Positions 1-9,531 of a DNA stretch of 64,000 bases are shown one piece after another. The position numbers and the translations under genes were made by a program. The first letter of the stretch is position 1, and each line of letters begins with the position of its first letter. The stretch comes from Caenorhabditis elegans (lineage: Eukaryota; Nematoda; Chromadorea; Rhabditida; Rhabditidae). Location of the stretch: assembly GCF_000002985.6 (NCBI RefSeq), contig NC_003281.10, positions 5,146,001 to 5,210,000 on the forward strand, in the 5' to 3' direction. The notes beneath the pieces were generated by a model that had not been told where the DNA came from, ran no database searches, and worked only from the letters and a program-made list of their open reading frames with translations.

Positions 1-3000
1 ATCTAGAAACCTACTATCATCAAACGCCAAATTCCTGAGCACGTCGGCTGCACACTCTCGAATTTCAGTCGTTTCGGCGGTTGTCAGCAACTCGCAAACA
101 ATTGGTAGCAATTTCATTGTCGTCGACGGAGGCGACGATTCATTCTCACCTGATAAGAAAAAAAGTTTATTACCAGGAGACACACATTTCAATTTTTAAT
201 GTATAAGTGGAGGAGTGTGCATACCTCCTTGAACAATATTTTGCCGGATTGGAGGCAATACTGACAGATTGACAACGGTGAATCCGACGAATTTCGCACG
301 ATCCTCATCGCCAGTCTCTACAGACTTCTTGATCTCATCTGAAAAAAATGTATCAGTTAAAGCTTTATATAAATGACATTTTTAATTAAATATTTGAAAA
401 TGTGTTCGAAACCCAATATTGGACACTTAAAATTTTAGTATTAAAGTTTTCTGAATAGTGAGTATAATAATATTTTAGTTTCTAGTTCCACTTTATTTCC
501 AAGTTCGAAATATTCCTTTTGTAAGACTACTGTACCTACAAAACCCTATATCATATTCCTCTTTTCTCCCAACACCAACTATCATTTCCTCGTATCGTAG
601 AACCTATTAATATATCAAACACCGTATTTATTCCAATATTCAAACACATTTCCCCGAGAAAATGTCGCGAATTTGTCACGCGTACAAACTTCTGATACAG
701 CAGCGAAAAGAGTGTGACGACTTATCGCCTTCACAGAATGATTGGTATTCCAATTCCGTGTTAATCAAAAGACAATTGCCGCCGTCGAAAAACCCAAGAA
801 AGTGTCAACACTGGATTACTGTAGGATGGGCGTGAAGACTAACGGAAAGAGCAAAGTTTGTGTTGGCTCCATGCTGTTCTGTTACATAACTCAAGTAGAT
901 TGACCTCGCGCCAGTTACATAATCATTATCAGCTTGAGATTTATGAAGTGAAAGGTGTCAGTGTGGGGGGACTGACTGGGGCTGTTTGTACTTGGAGCCA
1001 TTAAAATTTAACGACGTACGGTGTGAGGACTGATAACGGAGGTGATATGTGTGTGTTGACCAATGTGTTGTGTTTGACGCTTGATGAAGCGACACTAATT
1101 GGCGAGAATACAGAAGCAGGTAACATTTCATGGAATGCTATAGGACAGAAAGTTTGATGATAGCTGCGCCGAATGATTTGGGCAGATTAGAATCTTAGCA
1201 CGGAATACTGTACACTGAAAACGAAAAATCCCCTTTCATAGTTACGAAATTTTGTTCAAAAGGGCACACTAACACTATGAAAAAGAAGAAATCAAGTTAA
1301 AATACTATTTCAAATTTTAAAAAAGTTTAACGAAAACGATTATTCAGTTCAGCGAAATCGCGGTACCATCTTTTGAATTTTAATTTCGTTTTTGCATTTA
1401 ATTTCTAGTATTTTCAAGTTACAGACTATGATTGAATTTACCGTTTCAGTCAATAATCTTCATACCTACCGTACTCCTTTTTAACTTCATAACACAATAG
1501 AATCTAGCATATTTGTGTATTTCATTACGTGCTCGCTGCCTCTGCTAACTGATAACCAACAAATAGGACCAAACACACTAATACGATAAACTAGGCGCTG
1601 GTAATCCCCTTAGTTTTGTCGGCATCTTCCTTTCAACCACCCCACTGTAATACTATTATCAACGTGTCTTTTTTCATCAATTTTATAAGGCTGAAATAAG
1701 TCGATGCAGAAGGTGTACAATTCGCCACATTTGATCACCTCCGTCAATTATTTGAAAAAGTGAGCTGTCACCGAACATTGAAAGAAAGAGGAAGGACAAG
1801 AAGAGGGACGAGCAAGGTTATTTAGGAAAAAGAAGAATCAATCAAAAGATGGATGACATGAAACACAAGCTAATAAGCGTGTGTAGAGGATATTGGGTAA
1901 TATGTAACTCAAGGACAATACTACCGAAAAAAAACAACATTTAGATTATGTGGTTACTGTAGTTTCGAGAATTGAATGAGGATTTGTTTTTACCACACGA
2001 ACCGTAGTTTCTCGATTAGATTCTCGTTGAATTTATTTTCCTATGAGATCTATGAAGAGGAATGTGAAAAAGTTTTCAGTTTTTGGGTCCTGGCACGAAA
2101 GAAACTATTCGACTATAGTAACCTCGAGCTATTTGTGTGATTTGAAAGTTAAAAATACGGTATATGGTCTCTACACGACAAGTTTTCGCTAAATGAAAAA
2201 TGATGTGCGGTTTTACGGGGTACTGTAATTAATTTCAAATTATTGTTTTAAAAATCTATGAATATTCCGCGGCAACTACAGTACTCTTTAACTTGTCGTG
2301 TTGAGACCAGTCATCGTTTTTTTGGTACAAAAATCACATAATCTCACGTCTGGAAAATTAAAAAACTTTTTAGAATATTTTCAATATTTTTCATTAATTA
2401 GTGTAAAATTATCTACCATACTCTCGGCTACGGTAGCTGGAATATTTCACTCGCATCAGGACCAAATGGTGTTCTAAAAGTCACTTTTTCAAGAGTAGGT
2501 AATTAAAAATTTTGAGAAAGAATTTTTGAAACTCAAAAAACATTTTTAATTCAATTTTTGAAGTATATTTTGAATTCACCAAAAGAAACTCACTGAGCAG
2601 TTGTCCAATATAATTCGCATTTCGTGCTTTCAACTTATGATCAACACGATCTGGGAAATGGCGGGAAACATTGACAAGCAGACGAGAGGCAACTGACGAA
2701 TACAAGGCCTGAAAGAAAAACACTTAAAGTCGGGGGATTACGAGTACTTGACACAACTACTACTTATGGTATAAGGTTACCACTCGTTCTTTTTATCCAA
2801 AATATTAGTCTTTCTCTATATTCTTATTGTATTTATATTAACCAGAAACGAAATTTCACAATTTTTGCGCAGAAAATACGGTACCCGGTCTCGAAGCGAC
2901 ATTTTTTTTCTTAAATTCAAACGGATGCGCACCTTTAAACACTACTTCAAAATCTCGTTTCTGCGGAATTTTCTTCGTTTTTGAATAAAAATTTGTTTTA

Positions 3001-3578
3001 AAAAAAAAAATATTTAAACACTGATATTAACAAGTTTGTGAATAAATTTTCGCAGCAAACGAAAGTTTGAAATTACAGTTTTTTGAGGCGCACATATTCT
3101 GCATTTTGAAAAGTCGTGGCGAGACCGGGTACCGTATTTTTGGCGCAAAAAACGCAAAATTACGCGTCTATGTAATATTATGAAAGCGTTGAATATTACT
3201 TTAAAATTCCCTTACATTAGTAACAACTGCAGTATAAGCAATTTCCACACATTTTGATTTATCCAATACAAAATCAGCGGCTTCAATGGAACCAGAAGTG
3301 AAGTTTGTGAGAGCTGCCAGAGTTTCAGTTCGATCCGAAGAAGTTGCTTCACATAACTGACAAATCGCTTTTCCCAGAGCAAAATCTTGAGCTTGGAAGT
3401 ATTTTCCAGCAGATCCATCGAGCGGTGTACCCAGTTGAGTGACAACTTCCATTGTTTTACGACGAACAATTAATCTGGAATTGGAATTTTCAATTAAGAA
3501 TAATAACCTCAGTTCTTACGACATAGTCGGTGAGAGGAGCTTCACCAAATCATCGACGCTTACTTCCAGGTCAGTCAT
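1..3578 (-). CDS. HGH1-like armadillo-repeat protein (5' part, truncated by window edge)
   Basis: Five minus-strand exons join in phase: 3520-3578, 3216-3474, 2594-2708, 225-338 and 1-149, the last running off the window. The start MTDLEVSVDDLVKLL follows an intron-like TTTCTAG, so the message is probably trans-spliced or has a 5' UTR intron. The translation is helical and repeat-like, with LAALTNFTSGS, SRLLVNVSRHF, GFTVVNLSVLPPIRQNI and AADVLRNLAFDDSRF, resembling the LVNLS and LRN segments of HGH1 (FAM203/BRP16). HGH1 is known in yeast and human as an armadillo-fold chaperone that helps fold translation elongation factor eEF2 in the cytosol. The third intron (339-2593) is about 2.2 kb, long for this window. 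The family assignment rests on motif resemblance only; another ARM-repeat protein is possible. Confidence 0.68.
2875..3150. repeat. GGTCTCG fold-back repeat copy in HGH1-like intron 2
   Basis: The left end GTACCCGGTCTCGAAGCGAC mirrors the right end GTCGTGGCGAGACCGGGTAC, with internal GCGCAC arms, filling much of the intron between 2709 and 3215. A degraded relative lies at about 2156-2325 in the next intron (GGTCTCTACACGAC to GTCGTGTTGAGACC). Confidence 0.65.
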
Positions 3579-4127
3579 CTAGAAATAAATAATTATTTTT
3601 AAATTCAGGATTTCATTTCAATTCGTTTTTAAATTTATGTTATATTTCTTCCGATTATCACTTTTTAAATACATTTTTCACACAACGCCTGATTTATTTC
3701 TAGAACCCCTTGAGTTTTCTATCTCTAGTATGAACTCAATTCTCTAAACTTCAAATTCCCTGCTAGACTGCAACAAATTTTGACGTCAAAATCAACTTGT
3801 CACACCCATAGTCTAGTTAACAATCACTTCAATTCTATTTTACAGTATACCTCATTCGCCCACCCGGGTACGCGTCCTTCTCACCGACAAACATCTCGAA
3901 TCTTGCAGCTTCAGCGCCAATCCTCACAGTCGGCCACTTCAAAAGTGCGCGAATGTGTAAGGTGGCGGGTTACTGTAAGTCTTTTGCGGTTGAGAGTGAG
4001 AAATTGGGGACAAAAAGTCAGGTTGAAGTGTGCTTTTCGGACGTTGCGGCTCGTGTACATCTCACACTTGATGTGCACAAAAGAACGGACACTCCAGATT
4101 GAAAAAAACTAGAAAAGGGTTCCTGAC

Positions 4128-5290
4128 TACCGTAATCCAATGGGATATGCATGGTGATTGTTGATGCAACACTACTTTGGAAAACAAACGGTCCAGAGTT
4201 ACGTCATCTACAAGCAATGGACCACCGGATAATGTGGACAAAGTTGCATAATCAGAGTTGAATATCTGGTTGCTAAGACCGATTAATGCTATTTGGATGT
4301 TTATCTCCCCAAATTTCAATGTTGATCAAATAAAACTGAAAACTTGATGGAATAAATATCAAGTTTCATTTTATATTAATTATCTAAATTTGATAAGTTT
4401 AAACAATAGGGGAGCTTCACAGTGAAAACCCATACATTTCAAACCCCATGCCACACTTCGTCCACACGGCTGTTCCTAATCCAAGACCTCTTCGTGTCAT
4501 AAAATATTAGATGTTTCCATTTTCCTGACACAATCCATACCATGGGTGTTTTATACCGCATTACACTTGATAATAAACGAGGTATCAGGTGTGAACAAAA
4601 TGGTGAGGAATTGCTTATAAATTTGACGGAAGAGAATAGGGAAAAGGATTACTTATTAGTAAAAGCTAAAGGGGATTATTATCTAGATCTAGAGATTCTT
4701 CGCATCGAATGATTTTCAACATGCTCTTGAAGGATATGACTGTTATTGCACAACAGAAAACAACATGATATCATCAAACATGTGTTCATGTAATAACATC
4801 AAAAGAAGCATTTGGTTGCGAAGCGGAACCATTTTCAGTTTGAATGAAAAATATGAGTTAATCGCACAGATTATGATTTTAAATTGCTTTTTAATTGGTC
4901 GTGTAGAATTATCGAATAGGATCTGACTTTTTGACAATTGTATCCGAATACGAGTCTAGAATTCCAATTCCAAGTAAATTCAGAGTTCTCGCTCATTTAT
5001 CGTAAACAACAGACTGACAGCACACTTTCAGTACAAAAAGCCGCTTTTTTTCAAATCTTCTGATCCGGATGCACAGATTGACCTGTTGCCGTCACCAAAC
5101 AACATCTTCATCTTCAGAAGATGCGTTGAATTGCGCAACCGTCAATCGGAAGGACACCGTGTGACCCTGTCTCGACCCGTCACCTTCGTAATCTCTTGCT
5201 CAAACTTTCGACATCGGCACTCTTTGTGAAGTAGTCGGTATCCGTTACGCAATTGATATACTCGTCAACACAGCCACCCACTTGTACTAC
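4128..5290 (-). pseudogene. Possible decayed GNAT acetyltransferase (DUF1248-like) remnant
   Basis: Several minus-strand stretches read like worm coding sequence but lie in different frames separated by stops. At about 5290-5164 the frame gives CVDEYINCVTDTDYF and ends at a GT donor. At about 4515-4420 it gives RRGLGLGTAVWTKCGMGFEM, which contains the R-x-x-G-x-G acetyl-CoA loop of GNAT enzymes. At about 4290-4128 it gives DDVTLDRLF followed by SHWIT, resembling the second half of nematode two-domain GNAT/DUF1248 proteins. Seen: the runs and the broken frames. Inferred: a dead copy of one such gene. It could also be an undiscovered spliced gene or chance, and a 56-codon plus-strand ORF overlaps part of it. 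Confidence 0.28.
4542..4712 (+). CDS. Short ORF of unknown function (56 aa), doubtful
   Basis: An uninterrupted 56-codon plus-strand frame starts MGVLYRITLDNKRGIRCEQN and ends LEILRIE. It is charged, has no membrane segment and has no recognised domain. It overlaps antisense to the GNAT-like remnant, so at most one of the two readings can be the ancestral coding strand. There is no clear intron or poly(A) signal of its own. Reported because its composition is protein-like; it may well be chance. Confidence 0.2.
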   Translation: MGVLYRITLDNKRGIRCEQNGEELLINLTEENREKDYLLVKAKGDYYLDLEILRIE

Positions 5291-5525
5291 ATTTATACAA
5301 ACAGGAATTAAATGAAGACACCTACTAACTATACTTATATAGAAAGTTCTAGCCAATGAAGGGGTCGAAAGTATTTTTCATTTTTGTAACAAAATTAGTT
5401 GAAAGTATCTAATTGACAAATCCTATACTAGATATAATGTCTACCTATCTTAACTTCCAGCCAAAATCATTTAAATTTCAGGAAGAACATTTTTGAAACA
5501 CAGACACGAAAATTCTCGTTTTGTG

Positions 5526-5750
5526 CGCTAAATATACAGTACTCCGTCTCGACAAGAATTTTTTGTTAGTTATTGTTAAAATTTATGCTTTACTGAAGTT
5601 TTTGATTAGTAGATATATTTTTATCAAACAACTTCAAAGAATCGTTAGAAATTGAACTACAACGAAATTTTTTAATTACAGTACTCTTTAAAGGCGCACA
5701 GCATTTCGAATTTAACAAAAATGTATCGTGTCGAGACCGGATACGGTATT
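5526..5750. repeat. GGTCTCG fold-back repeat copy
   Basis: The left arm has ACTCCGTCTCGACAAG. The right arm has TACAGTACTCTTTAAAGGCG followed by GTGTCGAGACCGG, reading back as an imperfect inverted repeat. It belongs to the same family as copies near 2.2, 3.0, 12.2, 43.0, 54.0, 55.0 and 63.3 kb. Confidence 0.6.
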
Positions 5751-6040
5751 GTTCCCTCAAAATTTGAAGTTTTCAAAAGATTTCAGCCTTTCTTAAATAT
5801 GAATTGAAAAGAAAAAACTCAAAAATGTAATGTTCTAAAATGACAGTAGAGGTATATTTTGCACTGGACATGCAACAGTGCTCCTGATACTCAAATAACG
5901 ATAAATATCTCAATTCAGACTTTTATATATTGAAAAGAAAAATGAATAAAAATACGATGACAGGAAAATAAGGGGTACAATGAAAGTATTGGGGTATAAA
6001 TGAATAAATTACAGAAAAAAATGTAGAAAAACGAATCGAT

Positions 6041-7127
6041 TTACAAAATTCCAAGTTCTTTCTTTTGCTTTCTCTTTTGCTTGATAACATCAATATTACG
6101 CTCCTTCCATGCCGATTTTCTCAATTTAATCGGTCGATTTCCAACATATTTTCCGTCCATTTCACGCATAGCTCTCACATAATCCTCCGAATCTCTGAAT
6201 GAAACGAATCCATATCCTTTACTCTTATTTGTTCGTGATTCTCTGACAACTTTGGCTTTTTGGAAACTTGGGTATTTTCGAAAAGCCTTTGCAAGAAGTT
6301 CATCCGACACTTCATTTCCCAGATCTCCACAGAAAACTCGAAAATCATTTTCATCCCATTCGGCAAGAGATGGATCTTCCCAAACCTGACCACCACCGGA
6401 TCTCACAAACTTCTTTTTCGCTTGTTGTTCCTTGATTTTCTTCTTAAATGGATCGGTTTGCTTTTTGAAATTCATCTTATCAATATCTGATTGAAGAGCT
6501 TGAGTTCGCAGAAGTTCTTGTGGAATTGCGTTTACTGCAGGTGTTTCATATAATGCTGGAGCACCTTCAATAGTTGCAGGAGCCGGAATTCCGAGTACTC
6601 GAGGAGGGAACATTATCTGTAAATTTAATATTCAATTGAGAGTAATATTCACATAACTTCAATTTTTAACTTTTCTCTCAAAAATTTATGGCTTTATTCA
6701 TAAAATAAGGATATTTTTTAAGTCAACGGAAAATCAAAACTAACCGGTGCAGCTCTTAATTGTGGAGGCATGAAAATTGAAGGTGGAACTGGAGGCATTG
6801 TTGGAAGCCTCCCAAGTGCCGGGTTGATAAATGGAGAAACTGCAATTGTGGCAGCTATCGGAATAAACGGAGGCGCTGCCAAAAGTGATGGTTGAATAAC
6901 TTGAGCACTAGAAGTAGCTGCTGATGACTCGGAAGTAGTTGGTCCTGCCGAAATTGTTGCATTATCGTAGCCAACATGCGTTTGAGAGCTTGCTGGCTCC
7001 TCCGAATTGCTACTCGCTTGTTCAAGTTCGGCTAACTCGCTTTCAAATCTAAAATAATATAATTTGTTTGATAATAAATATAGGAAGAATCAACTTACAA
7101 AGCCAGTTCATCATCCAAGTTGGCCAT
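6041..7127 (-). CDS. RBM42-like RNA-binding protein (one RRM)
   Basis: Three exons (7099-7127, 6745-7048, 6041-6616) give 302 aa. The N-terminal half is low-complexity, rich in Ser, Ala and Pro (residues about 20-150). One RRM follows at about residues 200-285, with RNP2 FRVFCGDL near 203 and RNP1 KGYGFVSF near 244. The short basic tail is KQKRKQKKELGIL. This layout, a proline-rich front and a single C-terminal RRM directly after KKKFVRSGGGQVWEDPSL, is the signature of RBM42, a nuclear and stress-granule RNA-binding protein that also associates with spliceosome components. The gene is head-to-head with the GRWD1-like gene, sharing a 418-bp spacer. The start is the only ATG consistent with the first exon's GT donor. 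Confidence 0.9.
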
Positions 7128-7545
7128 TGTTGAAGGGTGAGCGTTTCAGGCTGAAAATAAGTCTAAATATAGTCAGAAAGTACAGAAACTTTGCGACAGA
7201 TAAATCAAAAAATATTAATATTTAATATTATTATCTTTAACACATAAATGAATACAAATAAAAGGAAAATAGCTTTTGTTTCGAAAAACATTAAAAAATT
7301 GATAAAAATATTAAGAGTACGCAAACACCGCATGAAATAAGCCAGAGACGACGCACTTTTGCGTACTCTAAAATTTTTTCTGTTTTCCTATTTATTTTTT
7401 TTATCCTCCCAATTTTCACGCTTTACTAGTAGTTTTGTGCTCATAATTGTTTTAAAATTTAAGAAAACACCCTCTGAAGTTCCAAATATTACCTCATCCG
7501 CTTTTTCTAACATTTCTTAAGAGATATATTCTGTATCTGCAGAAA
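7128..7545. promoter_or_regulatory. Divergent promoter region, RBM42-like / GRWD1-like, with 12-nt inverted repeat
   Basis: The 418 bp between two divergent start codons must hold both promoters. It contains a perfect inverted repeat, AGAGTACGCAAA at 7314-7325 and TTTGCGTACTCT at 7358-7369, with a 32-bp spacer containing GACGACGCAC. There is no coding signal. The promoter role is inferred from position. Confidence 0.55.
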
Positions 7546-9316
7546 ATGTCCGGTGAAAATGACGTTGAAATGCATGATGAGGATCCAGTGGAGGATATAG
7601 ACGAGTCTGAAGAGGAAGTTGATGAAACTGATGATGAAGACGAGGAAGTACCGGAGAATCAGAGACAAGTGAGCTAGAAATTTCGTACAATACTTCTAAT
7701 TGTTAAAATTGCAGGCTTACATTCCAGGCCTCAGCCGGCCATTGAAAAAAGGAGAAGAATTGGATTTTGACCCTAGTGCTTACAAACTATTTCATAGTTT
7801 CAATTCTGGTGATTCAAACGAAATTGTTTCTAAAATATTTATATTTTATGATTTAGATTGGCCATGCTTGTCGTTTGACGTTGTTAAAGATGGTTTGGGC
7901 GAGAACAGAACACAATTCCCTGCCGAATGTTATATTGTCAGTGGAACTCAAGCCGATAAGCCAAGGGATAACGAAATCATTGTGATGGGATTGAAGAATC
8001 TTACAACGATGAGGGTTAGTCGGTTTCAAACTTTTTTATTATTTACCTGTTATGAAATTGAAATTCCGGCCAACGTTTAGTTTTAAGCTCAGTAACACAA
8101 TTGTTAAACTAAAAAAAACAAGGATATCTCTACAATAAAAGTGAGTATTTCAGAAAGAAAAAGAAAACAAAGGCGACGACAGTGACACCTCTGAAGACGA
8201 ATCCGAAGATGAAGATGCCGAAGAAGAGAAGAAAAGAGAACCAAAAATGCACGCTGTTTCGATTCCTCACTATGGTGGTATTAACCGAATTCGTTCCGAT
8301 CGTCTTGGTGACAGTACTGTATGTGCTTGCTGGAGTGATCAAGGACGTGTCCAGGTGTGGAATATCACTGATGCATTGAATTATACTCATGGAATGAGCG
8401 GAGAGTCGAAGACTGAAGTGCAAAAGATCGATCGACCCTTGTTCACGAATAATGGATCTGGAAAAGAAGGATATGGACTTGCTTGGTCTTCATTAAAAAC
8501 TGGAGACTTGGCTACTGGTGATATCATCAAAAAGATTTATTTGTGGCAAATGAAGGAAGGAGGACAATGGGCTGTTGGAGCTAATCCATTAACTGGACAT
8601 AAAAGTAATTTATTTAATTTTGATCTGAAAATTCCAAAAATTGAAATGTGTCTCCTGAATGGCGTTTGAGTGGTTTTTTCTTGAATAGATTGGAAAAAAA
8701 CAAAAATCTGAATTAAAAACTTGTCTTTGTCGCATAAAAATTTTTGAGCATTTTTCAGTACATATTCCAATATTTTTCAGAGAGTGTCGAAGATCTTGCA
8801 TGGTCACCAACTGAAACTGGACTTCTTGCTTCATGTTCCGCGGATGGAAGTATCAAACTATGGGATACACGTTCTGCTCCAAAAGATGCCTGCGTCTGTA
8901 CAGTGCAAAAAGCTCATGAATCCGATGTTAATGTTATTTCGTGGAATCGTCACGAAAACCTCATTGTTTCTGGTGGTGATGACGGAGAGCTGAAAATTTG
9001 GTCTTTGAAAACAATCCAATTCGGTCAACCAGTGGCACTCTTCAAGTATCACAATTCACCAATCACTTCAGTCGACTGGCATCCACATGAAACAACGACA
9101 TTTATGGCTTCCGGTGAAGACGATCAGACAACAATTTGGGATATTGCAACTGAAGCAGATGGACAAACGAATATCGAAGGAGTTCCACCACAGCTGATGT
9201 TCGTCCATATGGGTCAGAATGAGGTCAAAGAAGTTCACTGGCATCAACAGATTCCTGGATTGGCTATCAACACTTCAATTGATGGATTTAATGTCTTCAA
9301 GACTATTAATATTTAA
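7546..9316 (+). CDS. grwd-1: GRWD1/Rrb1-like WD40 ribosome-assembly protein
   Basis: Five exons (7546-7668, 7715-7808, 7857-8014, 8154-8604, 8781-9316) give 453 aa. The N-terminus is very acidic (residues about 3-40). Then comes the family block WPCLSFDVVKDGLGENRT, a second acidic patch (about 127-150), and WD repeats including GHKKSVEDLAWSPTETGLLA, SADGSIKLWDTRS and SGEDDQTTIWDIATE. GRWD1/Rrb1 proteins are nucleolar chaperones needed for 60S assembly, in yeast by guarding ribosomal protein L3. The 48-bp intron 7809-7856 has no in-frame stop, so unspliced DNA reads open; removing it restores the conserved FNS-DWPCLSFD joint. It is tail-to-tail with oxy-4, 215 bp apart. The symbol is recalled with moderate certainty; the family call is strong. 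Confidence 0.92.
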
Positions 9317-9531
9317 GATGTCTCCCTGTTATTGCTCCCTGTTTGTTTTTGTTGCTGTTTTTCTCATCTATTCAACATTGTTACTGTTCATTTTTTTTCG
9401 TAACTTTTCTGTTAACCAAAAAATGCTTTAAAAATGTCGCGTTTTCGTTGAAAAACAAAAAAAAACATTTTATTCTATAGAATCTAAAAAATTAGGGACT
9501 GGGAATGTATCACAAAATATAACAAGAAAAT

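Larger units (their letters stand above)
3579..6040. other. Spacer between HGH1-like gene and RBM42-like gene; no intact gene
   Basis: About 2.5 kb with no supported complete gene. It holds scattered short coding-like runs on both strands between 3.9 and 5.3 kb (see the pseudogene entry), one copy of the GGTCTCG fold-back repeat (about 5526-5750), and AT-rich filler. It should include the 5' region of the HGH1-like gene (right of 3578) and the 3' UTR of the RBM42-like gene (left of 6041). Confidence 0.6.

Noticed and set aside
3780-4112. 110-codon plus-strand ORF (MTSKSTCHTHSLVNN...)
   Set aside because: Low-complexity, basic and Ser-rich translation with no family resemblance, no splice context and overlap with other frames. 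Treated as chance.
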